This document shows positions 56,064 through 64,000 of a DNA stretch of 64,000 bases, piece after piece. The number at the start of each line of letters is the position of its first letter. Within the stretch, counting starts at the first letter, position 1. The stretch spans positions 1 to 64,000 of the forward strand of contig NZ_PXNS01000009.1 in NCBI RefSeq assembly GCF_003045775.1. Reading direction: 5' to 3'. The notes under the pieces were generated by a model that saw only the letters and a list, made by a program, of their open reading frames with translations, was not told the origin of the DNA and searched no databases. Source of the stretch: Halomonas litopenaei. GTDB taxonomy: Bacteria > Pseudomonadota > Gammaproteobacteria > Pseudomonadales > Halomonadaceae. A program made the position numbers and the translations under genes.

Positions 56064-57230
56064 TCACCGGGGTGCGTCATAGCGAAGCTCTCGCCCCCTG
56101 GAAAAGACTACCTGCCACAGTTGCAGGTAGCGCGCTCTGAAGGCTCCGGCACAGATCGCCAGGTAGTAGCGCAGCATCCGATAGGTGCGTTCATTGCAGT
56201 GCCGTGTGTTGTAGTGACGTGCAATGTCATGCCAGCAGGCGTCAAGGTTGGCCAGCCACGCCAGCAAGGTGGGATCGTAGTCGGGGCCGAAGTTCTGCCA
56301 GTCTTCCACCATCAACGTCTCCTCGCTGTGCTGGCAGATCTGGCGGGCGGACGGCAACACGCCGTTGGGAAAGATGTAGCGATGGATCCAGGGGTCTGCG
56401 GTGATGCGAGAAGTATTGGAGCCGATGGTATGCAGCAGGAAGAGCCCGTCATCCGGCAGCAGGTCGGCCACCGTCCGAAAGAAGGTCGTGTAGTTGCGCT
56501 GTCCTACGTGTTCGAACATGCCGATCGAGGCGATCCGGTCGTACTGGCCTTGCAGGTCGCGGTAGTCGGCCAACTGGATATCGACGGGCAAGCCCTGGCA
56601 GCGCTCTCTGGCCAGTGCCACCTGCTCCCGGGAGATGGTGATACCGGTCACGCTGACGCCGTAGTGACGTGCGGCGTGCTCGGCCAGGCTGCCCCAGCCG
56701 CAGCCGATGTCGAGAAGGTGCATGCCAGGGCGCAGCGCCAGCTTTCGACAGACCAGGTCGAGCTTGGCGAGCTGGGCCTGATGCAGCGTCGTTGCCTGGC
56801 GCCAGTAGCCACAGGAGTAGCACATGGTGTCGTCAAGCATATACCGAAACAGGTCGTTGCCGAGGTCGTAGTGAACCTCGCCGACCTGATAGGCTCGGGC
56901 GCGACTCTGGAGGTTGAAGAAGCCCGCCTGCAGGCGATAGAAGAGGTGGCTCGCGGCGCTACGCGAGCGTTGGCCCAGGCCGTGGCGCAGCAGCCGATGG
57001 GCAAGCTGGTCGATACGCCGCGCTTCCCACCAGCCATCCATGTAGGCTTCCCCGAGCCCCAGCGTGCCCTGGTGCAGGATGCGGGCGAACAGATCGGGAT
57101 GATAGATTTGGATATCGTGGGGTTCAGGTCCGTTGAGGCGAATGCCCGAGCCCTCGAGCAACTGCTCGATGATCAGCCGAGGGCGATTGTTCGGCAGTGC
57201 GATGGGATGGGGGCGGGCGTCGCTGGTCAT
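56064..57230 (-). CDS. cfa: Cyclopropane-fatty-acyl-phospholipid synthase
   Basis: Cfa adds a methylene group from S-adenosylmethionine to unsaturated acyl chains of membrane phospholipids. The start at 57230 (AGGAGG five bases upstream) gives 388 residues; a frame extended to 57344 has no such site. VHYDLGNDLFRYMLDDTMCYSCGYW (about 119-143) is the characteristic active-site region, and LLDIGCGWGSLAEHAA (172-187) is the SAM-binding motif. SIGMFEHVG and YIFPNGVLPS are also conserved. Stationary phase or salt-stress induction is usual for the family, not shown here. Confidence 0.95.
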   Translation of the reverse strand: MTSDARPHPIALPNNRPRLIIEQLLEGSGIRLNGPEPHDIQIYHPDLFARILHQGTLGLGEAYMDGWWEARRIDQLAHRLLRHGLGQRSRSAASHLFYRLQAGFFNLQSRARAYQVGEVHYDLGNDLFRYMLDDTMCYSCGYWRQATTLHQAQLAKLDLVCRKLALRPGMHLLDIGCGWGSLAEHAARHYGVSVTGITISREQVALARERCQGLPVDIQLADYRDLQGQYDRIASIGMFEHVGQRNYTTFFRTVADLLPDDGLFLLHTIGSNTSRITADPWIHRYIFPNGVLPSARQICQHSEETLMVEDWQNFGPDYDPTLLAWLANLDACWHDIARHYNTRHCNERTYRMLRYYLAICAGAFRARYLQLWQVVFSRGRELRYDAPR

Positions 57231-57445
57231 GTGGCCTCCTGGTGTCCGTGCAGGCGGCATGTCCGAGGAAACGAGAAGCGGGCAGGAGAGTTGCCCGCTC
57301 CGAAGTGAGGCCAGGTCCGCCACCTCGGCAGGGGCCTGAATCACCTTCGGCTATCTTTATTGTTGCAAAACAGCATAGTTCAGCTGGCATGCCTTTCCAG
57401 CGAAGAACGCTGGCGGGTTGGCACAGAATCAAGGAGGCTTAAGTT

Positions 57446-57748
57446 ATGCACGTTATCGTCGATCTTTGCGTGGTCCCCCTGGGTGTGGGCGTTTCGGTCT
57501 CCGACCACGTGGCCGCTTGCCAGCGGGAGATTCAGGCGTCCGGTCTCAGCCACCAGATGCACGCCTATGGCACCAATATCGAAGGCCCCTGGGATGAGGT
57601 CATGGCGGTGGTCAAGCGCTGCCATGAGGTGGTGCACGAGATGGGGGCGCCACGCATCACCACCACCTTGAAACTCGGTACCCGGACCGACCGCGATCAG
57701 AGCATGGCAGACAAGGTCGAGAGCGTGGCACGACGCCTGGGTGACTGA
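57446..57748 (+). CDS. MTH1187 family thiamine-binding protein (YkoF-like)
   Basis: This is a 100-residue ferredoxin-like small protein with the DUF77 signature: VIVDLCVVPLGVGVSVSDHVAAC at the start, QMHAYGTNIEGPWDEVMAVVKRCHE in the middle and RITTTLKLGTRTDR near the end. Relatives bind thiamine or its precursors and may buffer or salvage hydroxymethylpyrimidine. AAGGAGGCTTAAGTT is a good ribosome binding site. It stands alone, divergent from cfa. Confidence 0.9.
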   Translation: MHVIVDLCVVPLGVGVSVSDHVAACQREIQASGLSHQMHAYGTNIEGPWDEVMAVVKRCHEVVHEMGAPRITTTLKLGTRTDRDQSMADKVESVARRLGD

Positions 57749-57839
57749 CGGCTCACTTCGAAAGCGCATTTCACCGCCTGCCCCGACCTCGCGACGCTGA
57801 TCGCTGCATGAGACGGGGCGCGTACCTTGCCGGGCCCAG

Positions 57840-58730
57840 TCAGTCCGCAGGTGGCAACAGATGGTGACCGGCCTGGTCGGCCAGGTGGCGGCCGAGTCGC
57901 TCCAGCGGCTCGCCGCCGTGGCGCCAGTAGTGCCAGTACAGCGGTACGTCCAGATGCCAGCCCGGCACAACGTCCTCAAGCTCCCCCGTCGAGAGCTCCC
58001 GATACGCCTGGATTTCGGGAATGAGCCCGAAGCCGAGGCCCGCGTGGGCCAGGCGCAGAAATCCCTCGACGCTGGCGCAGCGGTGGTGCGGGAAGGGGCC
58101 GTTGAAGCCATGGGCCGCCATGAAGCGGTGTTGCAGTTGATCGTTGGGCCCGAAGATGATGGCCGGCGCCTGGGCTAGAGAACCGGCGTCCGCGCCCTGG
58201 GGGCAGTGTCGGGCCATGAAGTCGGGACTCGCCAGTGCGCGGTAGCGCATCACGCCCAGGGCGATGACCCTGGCGCCCTGGACCGGCATGTCGCTGGCGC
58301 ACAGGCACGCAGCCACTTCGCCCAGGCGCATGCGTTCAAGTCCGACCTCCTGATCCTCGATGACCAGATCCAGGGTAATCGCCTGATGCTTGAGGTAGCC
58401 GGCGATGGCGCCCGGCCACCAGGTGGCGAGGCTATCGGCATTGATGGCGATACGTAGCTGACGGTGGCCCAGTGCCAGCTGCGGTGCATCCTGGATCAAC
58501 TCGCCCTCCAGCAGTTGTACCTGCTGGACGTGGTTCAACAGCCGTTGACCCAGTTCGGTCGGTGTCGGCGGGGAGCCCCTCACCAGCACCGGCTGTCCCA
58601 GGCGAGCCTCCAGCAGCTTGATGCGCTGGGATACCGCCGATTGGGTCAGCCCCAGCGCGCGGGCCGCGCGCTCGAAGCCCTGGTGGGTCAGCACGGCGGC
58701 CAGTGCATCGAGCAGTTTGTAGTCCAGCAT
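57840..58730 (-). CDS. argP: LysR family regulator ArgP (IciA)
   Basis: This 296-residue LysR protein has an N-terminal helix-turn-helix (FERAARALGLTQSAVSQRIKLLEARLGQP, about 19-47) of the ArgP type and a periplasmic-binding-like effector domain that would sense arginine or lysine. The gene is divergent from the amino acid exporter argO with 153 bases between, the typical pair, so it most likely activates argO. Confidence 0.92.
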   Translation of the reverse strand: MLDYKLLDALAAVLTHQGFERAARALGLTQSAVSQRIKLLEARLGQPVLVRGSPPTPTELGQRLLNHVQQVQLLEGELIQDAPQLALGHRQLRIAINADSLATWWPGAIAGYLKHQAITLDLVIEDQEVGLERMRLGEVAACLCASDMPVQGARVIALGVMRYRALASPDFMARHCPQGADAGSLAQAPAIIFGPNDQLQHRFMAAHGFNGPFPHHRCASVEGFLRLAHAGLGFGLIPEIQAYRELSTGELEDVVPGWHLDVPLYWHYWRHGGEPLERLGRHLADQAGHHLLPPAD

Positions 58731-58883
58731 GGGCGTCTATCCATGTCCTTAAGTATAAGAAATGGTAATGAGGCAGTGGGAGAAGTGATTTCTCTTATTT
58801 ACCAGCTTGCCCTAGTCTCTGCCACATCCAGCAGCGCGCAACATCGGCGCAGCGTCGACAATCATCGTGAGGAAGGACAGACC

Positions 58884-59489
58884 ATGTGGCTTTCACTGAT
58901 CCAGGGCGTGGGCACCGGAGCGGGACTGATCATCGCCATCGGCGCGCAGAACGCCTTTGTGTTGTCCAAGGGACTGAGGCGACAACACGTCTGGTGGGTG
59001 GCGGGGATCTGCGCCCTGTGCGATGCCGTGCTGATCGGCCTGGGGGTGATGGGTCTCGGCGCCCTGATCGCCCAGAGCGAAGGGGCCATGCTGTTGGCGC
59101 GCTACGGCGGCGCCGCCTTTCTTGCCTGGCAGGCCTGGCTGGCCATTGGTCGGGTTCGACGGCCCAGGGGCATGGACGTTGCATCGTCTGCCTCCAGTGC
59201 CAGCCTTGCCCAGGTGGTGCTGGCGACCCTGGCGGTGACGCTGCTCAACCCCCAGGTCTATCTGGACACCCTGGTGATGCTGGGCGCCATCGGTTCGCTG
59301 CAAGAGAGCCCGGTGGGGTTCTACGTGGGGGCGACCATTGCTTCCTTTGTCTGGTTCTTCGGCCTGGTAAGCGCCGCCGGCGCCCTGGCACCGCGGCTGA
59401 AGAGCCCGAGGGCATGGCAGTGGGTGGATGGGATCATCGCCGTGATCATGCTGCTGGTGGCGTGGCAGTTGGTGACGCTGACGCTGTAA
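58884..59489 (+). CDS. argO: LysE/ArgO family amino acid exporter
   Basis: This exports basic amino acids, probably arginine and lysine, through the inner membrane. The 201-residue protein starts at 58884 with GAGGAAGG before it. It begins GVGTGAGLIIAIGAQNAFVLSKG, the LysE-family signature, and has about six helices with LLNPQVYLDTLVMLGAIG in the middle. Its regulator ArgP is encoded next door in the opposite direction. Confidence 0.93.
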   Translation: MWLSLIQGVGTGAGLIIAIGAQNAFVLSKGLRRQHVWWVAGICALCDAVLIGLGVMGLGALIAQSEGAMLLARYGGAAFLAWQAWLAIGRVRRPRGMDVASSASSASLAQVVLATLAVTLLNPQVYLDTLVMLGAIGSLQESPVGFYVGATIASFVWFFGLVSAAGALAPRLKSPRAWQWVDGIIAVIMLLVAWQLVTLTL

Positions 59490-59531
59490 AGGTCGCAGCG
59501 AGAGGCAGCCTGTCATGCCAGCGTGACGTCG

Positions 59532-59549
59532 TGTAAGGATTTCGTGACG
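59532..59549. promoter_or_regulatory. Possible TyrR/PhhR box upstream of hppD
   Basis: Read on the minus strand the site is CGTCAC-GAAATC-CTTACA, with the same GAAATC centre as the two boxes before phhR and flanks close to theirs. It lies 156 bases before the hppD start. Confidence 0.5.
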
Positions 59550-59705
59550 CCTGGGGTGCAGAGCGCACACGGGGTGTCACGCCAGCGCTACAGCTGGCCG
59601 ATGCCAGGGCGTGTGCGCTACCACCTCATGCCGCTCCGGGGGGATGGGGGGCGCGTGTCGAGGAGCCTAGGATGGGGAGTGACAATCACAATGACGGAGG
59701 CCCAC

Positions 59706-60794
59706 ATGACCGCAGTCGCTCCCATCGATACCCACAACCCCATCGGCACCAATGGCTTCGAGTTCGTCGAATACAGCGCCCCGGATCAGGCTGGCATCGA
59801 CGCCCTGCGCGAGCTGTTTCTCGCCATGGGGTTTACCGAGACGCGCCGCCACCGCTCGAAGCGGGTCACCCTGTTTCAGCAGGAGGGGGTGAACTTCGTG
59901 CTCAACGCGGAAGCCGGCAGTCACGCCGCCAGGTTCGCCGAGATTCACGGTCCGGGCGCCTGCGCCATGGCGTGGAAGGTAGCGGATGCTCGTCAGGCAC
60001 TGTCCTACGCCATCGATCAGGGCGCCCGTCAGGTCGATAACCCTGTCGGTGCTGGCGAGGTCGGCATTCCGGCGGTGGAGGGTATTGGTGGTTCGTTGCT
60101 GTATTTCGTCGATGATCGGGTCGACGAACAGGGACGTACCATCTACGACATCGACTTCGAGCCCATCGCCGGCACCTCGGCTCAGGACAACAGCGTTGGT
60201 CTCAAGGTGCTGGATCACCTGACCCACAACGTGGCGCGGGGTCAGATGGATCCCTGGGCCGACTTCTATACCCGTATCGCCAACTTCCGTGAGAATCGCT
60301 ATTTCGACATCGAGGGCAAGAAGACCGGGCTGCATTCCCGCGCCATGACCGCACCCTGCGGCAAGATGCATATCCCGATCAACGAGTCCGCCGACGACAA
60401 CTCCCAGATCGCCGAGTTTATCCGCGAGTACAACGGCGAGGGTATCCAGCACCTGGCCATGGCCACCGACGACATCTACGCCACGGTGCGCGCGCTGAAG
60501 GCCAACGGCATTCGCTTCCTGTCCACCCCCGACACCTACTACGAGAAGGTCGATGTGCGGGTGCCCAACCACGAAGAGCGGGTCGAGGATCTGCGTGAGT
60601 TGAGCCTGCTGATCGATGGCGGTCCGGATCAGGGGGTGCTGCTGCAGATCTTCACCGAGACCGTGATCGGTCCGATCTTCTTCGAGATCATCCAGCGCAA
60701 GGGTAACGACGGCTTCGGCGAGGGCAACTTCAAGGCGCTGTTCGAATCCATCGAGGAAGATCAGATTCGCCGCGGTGTCCTCGACGCCGACTGA
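59706..60794 (+). CDS. hppD: 4-Hydroxyphenylpyruvate dioxygenase HppD
   Basis: This converts 4-hydroxyphenylpyruvate to homogentisate, the second step of tyrosine breakdown. The ATG at 59706 with GGAGG five bases upstream is chosen over an ATG at 59691. The 362-residue protein has iron ligands His171 (VLDHLTHNV), His249 (GIQHLAMATDD) and Glu327 (IFFEIIQRKG). The C-terminal RKGNDGFGEGNFKALFESIE is the family signature. Homogentisate dioxygenase is not in this window. With phhA and phhC it forms a complete route from phenylalanine to homogentisate. Confidence 0.97.
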   Translation: MTAVAPIDTHNPIGTNGFEFVEYSAPDQAGIDALRELFLAMGFTETRRHRSKRVTLFQQEGVNFVLNAEAGSHAARFAEIHGPGACAMAWKVADARQALSYAIDQGARQVDNPVGAGEVGIPAVEGIGGSLLYFVDDRVDEQGRTIYDIDFEPIAGTSAQDNSVGLKVLDHLTHNVARGQMDPWADFYTRIANFRENRYFDIEGKKTGLHSRAMTAPCGKMHIPINESADDNSQIAEFIREYNGEGIQHLAMATDDIYATVRALKANGIRFLSTPDTYYEKVDVRVPNHEERVEDLRELSLLIDGGPDQGVLLQIFTETVIGPIFFEIIQRKGNDGFGEGNFKALFESIEEDQIRRGVLDAD

Positions 60795-61030
60795 CGTCGG
60801 TCGGCTACAGCCGCTGTCGTCACTGGCGTCTTGTCGGCCAGGTGAGCGGCAGCGGATCCTTCGCCAGGTAGGCCCTTGGCCGCGACTTTGCGTCGTCGGC
60901 CTGCCCAATCACAACAAAATCCGTCACAATGGCGCGCTGGATGCCCTGGGTCTGTGCTGTTTCAGGCTGTTTTCAGGGCGCCACCGCCATGGTGGACAAA
61001 CAAAAGTGCGCAAGCGATCTCTGGTGAGTC

Positions 61031-62497
61031 ATGACAACCAATGAACCCTCTCGCACCCAGTGGCTAGGCCGCTGGGGCTTCGTTCTGGCCGCGACCGGCT
61101 CCGCTGTGGGCCTGGGCAATATCTGGAAATTTCCGTACATGACCGGAGAGTACGGCGGCGGCGCCTTCGTGCTGGTCTACCTGGTCTGTATCCTGTCGGT
61201 CGGTGTGCCCATCATGATGACCGAGATCGCCCTGGGGCGGCGTGGTCGGGGCAGCCCTATCGACGCCATTCGCCGGGTGGTCAAGGAATCCGGAGGCAGT
61301 TCGCTGTGGTCGCTGTTCGGCTGGATGGCGATGCTCTGCGGCTTTTTGATCCTGAGTTTCTACGTGGTGGTCGCCGGCTGGTCCTTCGCCTACCTGTGGA
61401 AGATGATCTCCGGCGGGCTGGTCGGTTCCAGCGTCGATGACATGGCGGCCATCTTCGGCGCCAACAATGCCAACCCCTTCAGCCTCGGCGGTTGGAGCAC
61501 CCTGGTGACCGTGGCCACCATGGTGATCGTCGGCAAGGGGGTGCAGCAGGGCATCGAGAAGAGCGTCGGCTGGATGATGCCGGGTATGGTGATCATGCTG
61601 CTGATCATGATCGTCTACGGTATGTTCTCCGGTGGCTTCGGTCAGGCCGTCCACTTCCTGTTCGACTTCAAGGCTTCCAGTCTGTCAAGCGAAGGCATGC
61701 TGGCCGCCATGGGCCATGCCTTCTTTACCTTGTCACTGGCCTCCGGGGCCATCCTCACCTACGGCAGCTACCTGCCGAGACGTGCTTCCATCGGTCGTAC
61801 CACCCTGACAGTCGCGGTGGCCGATACCCTGGTGGCGCTGATGGCGGGGCTGGCGATCTTCCCGGTGATCTTCGCCAACGGCATGGAGCCCAACAGCGGC
61901 CCCGGCCTGATCTTCATGAGCCTGCCGCTGGCGTTCCAGGCGATGCCGATGGGCACGCTGTTTGGCATCCTGTTCTTCATCATGCTGTCGATGGCGGCGC
62001 TGACCTCCTCGATCTCGATGGTCGAGGCCACGGTGTCCTGGCTCAACGACAACAAGGGCATCAGCCGCAAGGCGGCCGCCTGGGGCACCGGCATCGTGCT
62101 GTGGCTGATGAGCACCCTGGCGATGCTGTCGTTCAATATCGGTGCCGACTGGACACTGGCCGGCAAGCACTTCTTCGATTGGCTCGACTTCCTCACCTCG
62201 CGTCTGATGATGCCGCTGGGCGGACTCGGCATGGCGCTGCTGGCCGGTTTCTTCCTCAAGAGCGAAGCGGTACGCGATGAGCTGGACCTGCCGGCGGGCA
62301 TGCACGCCCTGTGGCTGTTCATGGTGCGCTACGTCAGTCCCCTGGGCATCCTGGTGATCTTCGTCGATGCGCTGGGCATCGTCGCTGTGGATTTCGCCGC
62401 CCACTGGCTGTGGCTGGCACTGATCCTGGTCGTGATGACCGGTCTCGGTGAAACCCTCAGCCCGAGGCTGCGGCGGACGCTGAGCGCCAAGGGGTAA
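61031..62497 (+). CDS. Neurotransmitter:sodium symporter (NSS) family transporter
   Basis: This 488-residue protein has about twelve helices. The family signature GSAVGLGNIWKFPYMTGEYGGG (23-44) is the unwound TM1 region that binds sodium and substrate. Later GMEPNSGPGLIFMSLPLAFQ and FFIMLSMAALTSSISMVE belong to TM7 and TM8. Bacterial relatives take up amino acids such as tyrosine, tryptophan or leucine with sodium. The place next to hppD makes an aromatic amino acid likely. A strong terminator follows. Confidence 0.92.
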   Translation: MTTNEPSRTQWLGRWGFVLAATGSAVGLGNIWKFPYMTGEYGGGAFVLVYLVCILSVGVPIMMTEIALGRRGRGSPIDAIRRVVKESGGSSLWSLFGWMAMLCGFLILSFYVVVAGWSFAYLWKMISGGLVGSSVDDMAAIFGANNANPFSLGGWSTLVTVATMVIVGKGVQQGIEKSVGWMMPGMVIMLLIMIVYGMFSGGFGQAVHFLFDFKASSLSSEGMLAAMGHAFFTLSLASGAILTYGSYLPRRASIGRTTLTVAVADTLVALMAGLAIFPVIFANGMEPNSGPGLIFMSLPLAFQAMPMGTLFGILFFIMLSMAALTSSISMVEATVSWLNDNKGISRKAAAWGTGIVLWLMSTLAMLSFNIGADWTLAGKHFFDWLDFLTSRLMMPLGGLGMALLAGFFLKSEAVRDELDLPAGMHALWLFMVRYVSPLGILVIFVDALGIVAVDFAAHWLWLALILVVMTGLGETLSPRLRRTLSAKG

Positions 62498-62528
62498 GAC
62501 AGTCACCCCACTGACCCTGCCAAAGCCG

Positions 62529-62572
62529 CCAGAGCGCCGCTTTCCCCGTCGGGGAAGGCGGCGCTCTGGTGT
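62529..62572 (+). terminator. Hairpin terminator after the NSS transporter gene
   Basis: CCAGAGCGCCGC and TTCCCC pair with GGGGAA and GCGGCGCTCTGG around TC, 30 bases after the stop. The stem is long and almost perfect; the T run is weak (TGTGGGG). Confidence 0.8.
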
Positions 62573-62698
62573 GGGGTGACGACGCCTTGCAGCAGCAATG
62601 AAGTGTGTTTTTGGTAATAACGAAGTGGACGTTTAATTCCGGCATGGCATAATGATGCCCGTTGTCATCGCCCGTTGTTCACTCTGGAGTCCACCGTC

Positions 62699-63541
62699 AT
62701 GAGCCCTTCCCAGTTGCCTGCCCACAGTGGCTTTCCGGCCGGTAGCGTGAGTCTCGTCGGTGCCGGTCCCGGCGATCCTGAGCTTCTGACCCTGCGTGCC
62801 TGGCGGCGACTGTGCGAGGCCGAGGTGGTGCTGCACGATCGACTGGTCAGTGAGGAAATCCTGGCGCTGGTGCCGGCATCGGCGGATCGCTACTACGTCG
62901 GCAAGGCTCGCTCCGATCACAGCCTGCCCCAGCAGGACATCAATCGCTCGCTGGTCGACTGGGCCCGTCAGGGCAAGCGTGTGGTCAGGCTCAAGGGGGG
63001 CGACCCTTTCATCTTCGGTCGTGGCGGTGAGGAGCTTGAGACTCTGGTGGCCGAAGGCGTTCAGGTGGAAGTGGTACCGGGCATCACCGCGGCTTCCGGC
63101 TGCAGCGCCTACGCCGGCATCCCTTTGACCCATCGTGATCACGCCCAGTCGGTGCGCTTTATCACCGGGCACTTGAAGGAAGGGGGGTGCGAACTCGACT
63201 GGCGGGCGCTGGCAAGCCCTGGTCAGACGCTGGTGTTCTACATGGGGCTTGGCAGTCTCGACTACATCAGCCAGGGCCTGATCGGCGAGGGACTGAACCC
63301 TGACACCCCGGTGGCGCTGGTCGAGCAGGGAACTACCCAGCGCCAGCGCGTCCATCTATCCAACTTGGCTAATTTGCCGAAGTTGAATGATCGGGATATC
63401 ATTCGACCGCCCACCTTGATCATCGTCGGCAGCGTGGTATCGCTGCACGAGCAACTGGCCTGGTTCGATCATGCGCAAGCGGGGAGTCGTGGGTGGATGC
63501 ACGGCAAGCATCCGTCACCCCGAGAACGTTCTTCGGATTGA
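62699..63541 (+). CDS. cobA: Uroporphyrinogen-III C-methyltransferase CobA (SUMT)
   Basis: This methylates uroporphyrinogen III at C2 and C7 with SAM to give precorrin-2, for sirohaem or cobalamin. The ATG at 62699 gives 280 residues; an upstream TTG at 62675 is less likely. [20 protein letters not shown] (17-36), [26 protein letters not shown] (about 97-113) and [20 protein letters not shown] are all SUMT motifs. There is no CysG-type dehydrogenase/chelatase part. A tail of about 25 residues follows the catalytic domain. No nitrite reductase gene lies close by. Confidence 0.93.
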   Translation: MSPSQLPAHSGFPAGSVSLVGAGPGDPELLTLRAWRRLCEAEVVLHDRLVSEEILALVPASADRYYVGKARSDHSLPQQDINRSLVDWARQGKRVVRLKGGDPFIFGRGGEELETLVAEGVQVEVVPGITAASGCSAYAGIPLTHRDHAQSVRFITGHLKEGGCELDWRALASPGQTLVFYMGLGSLDYISQGLIGEGLNPDTPVALVEQGTTQRQRVHLSNLANLPKLNDRDIIRPPTLIIVGSVVSLHEQLAWFDHAQAGSRGWMHGKHPSPRERSSD

Positions 63542-63612
63542 ACGTGCGCCATCGCTGGAGACTTCGCACCAGGCTCTGAATCCCCGCGTCTCGCGGGTTA
63601 CCTGAGGTGAAG

Positions 63613-64000
63613 ATGATGTTGTCCATTTCTCTGCGTCGTATGCTGTCCGGTCGATCGACCATGGCCGCCTGGGCGGCCGCCGTTGTTCTGGCCATGGCGT
63701 CGCTTGCGAGCGCGCCGGCAATGGCCCGTGACGACGGAGAGGTTGCTTCCCAGCGCGGCCAGGCTTCCTACTACAGCGATCGCTTCCAGGGACGTCGAAC
63801 CGCCAGCGGCGAGTCCTTCGACCAGCAGGCGCTGACCGCCGCCCATCGCAGTCTGCCCTTCGGTACCAAGGTGCTGGTCACCCGTCGTGATACCGGCCAG
63901 AGCGTCGAGGTCGAGATCAATGACCGCGGCCCCTTCGTCAAGGGACGGGTCATCGACCTGTCCAAGCGTGCCGCCCGCGAGCTAGGTATGCTCAAGCGCG
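63613..64000 (+). CDS. RlpA-like double-psi beta-barrel septal ring protein (cut by window end)
   Basis: The frame is open from the ATG at 63613 (an ATG at 63616 is equally possible; GAGG lies five or eight bases before) to the window end, 129 codons. A long signal peptide reaches AMA (about residue 38) and has no lipobox Cys, so the protein is probably soluble in the periplasm. The RlpA core is clear: [36 protein letters not shown] and [19 protein letters not shown], with the catalytic-type Asp in INDRGPF. RlpA proteins are lytic transglycosylases or septal ring proteins. The C-terminal part, where a SPOR domain may lie, is outside the window. Confidence 0.9.
   Translation, partial: MMLSISLRRMLSGRSTMAAWAAAVVLAMASLASAPAMARDDGEVASQRGQASYYSDRFQGRRTASGESFDQQALTAAHRSLPFGTKVLVTRRDTGQSVEVEINDRGPFVKGRVIDLSKRAARELGMLKR

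Noticed and set aside
57231-57344. 38-residue N-terminal extension of Cfa
   Set aside because: The ATG at 57230 has a perfect AGGAGG and family similarity begins after it.
60795-61030. TyrR box before the NSS transporter gene
   Set aside because: No sequence with the GAAATC core or TGTAAA/TTTACA halves was found in this stretch.

Overview
The window reads as a chromosomal segment of a high-GC, probably halophilic gammaproteobacterium, most likely Halomonas or a close relative. This rests on the gene content and order: truA-trpF-trpB-trpA-accD-folC-SPOR-cvpA-purF-metZ, a phhR/phhABC aromatic amino acid block, a narXL/narKGHJI block and an argP/argO pair. It also rests on uniformly GC-rich codon use outside one island. 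No database was searched; identities come from motifs and family knowledge.

Layout. 1-2176 (minus) is the N-terminal part of a large repeat adhesin of the type I-secreted kind, cut by the window edge. 2618-13061 (plus) is a housekeeping run: tRNA pseudouridylation, late tryptophan synthesis, malonyl-CoA, folate, envelope/SPOR, CvpA, purine and methionine synthesis. 13297-17565 holds cytochrome b561, YceI, a MATE pump and D-amino-acid dehydrogenase, followed by a 13-bp tandem repeat array. 18253-22228 is a relict integron: a decayed intI on the minus strand with a LexA-like box at its start, then AT-richer cassette genes on the plus strand separated by three recognisable attC sites. 22617-32046 is an accessory stretch: a haem-motif beta-propeller protein, a two-gene unit of unknown function, a C39-like cysteine peptidase, a TolB-propeller amidohydrolase, a small exported protein made of six 17-residue repeats, and an ABM-fold protein.

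32217-45096 (minus) is a nitrate respiration locus: a NarK1-NarK2 fusion, narGHJI, a NifM-like prolyl isomerase, moaB, moeA and a DGC-domain protein. narXL is divergent at 45346-47924. The narK-narX intergenic region carries two FNR/ANR boxes and a perfect 7-2-7 NarL-type palindrome, so oxygen and nitrate control can be read from the DNA. 48263-52602 is the phenylalanine/tyrosine catabolic operon phhA-phhB-phhC with its divergent regulator phhR. Two TyrR-type boxes between them share a GAAATC core, and a third with the same core in reverse lies upstream of hppD (59706-60794), which ties these genes into one probable regulon. The rest is recQ, a GGDEF protein, cfa, a thiamine-binding-like protein, argP/argO, a sodium symporter, cobA and a truncated rlpA-like gene.

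The most unusual parts are the decayed integron with its cassettes (including a two-gene cassette coupling a nuclease-like DUF6998 protein to a GNAT acetyltransferase), the 24454-27841 cluster of unrecognised proteins, the 17-residue-repeat protein, the 13-bp repeat array and the shared-core TyrR boxes. No tRNA, rRNA, CRISPR array or complete insertion sequence was seen.
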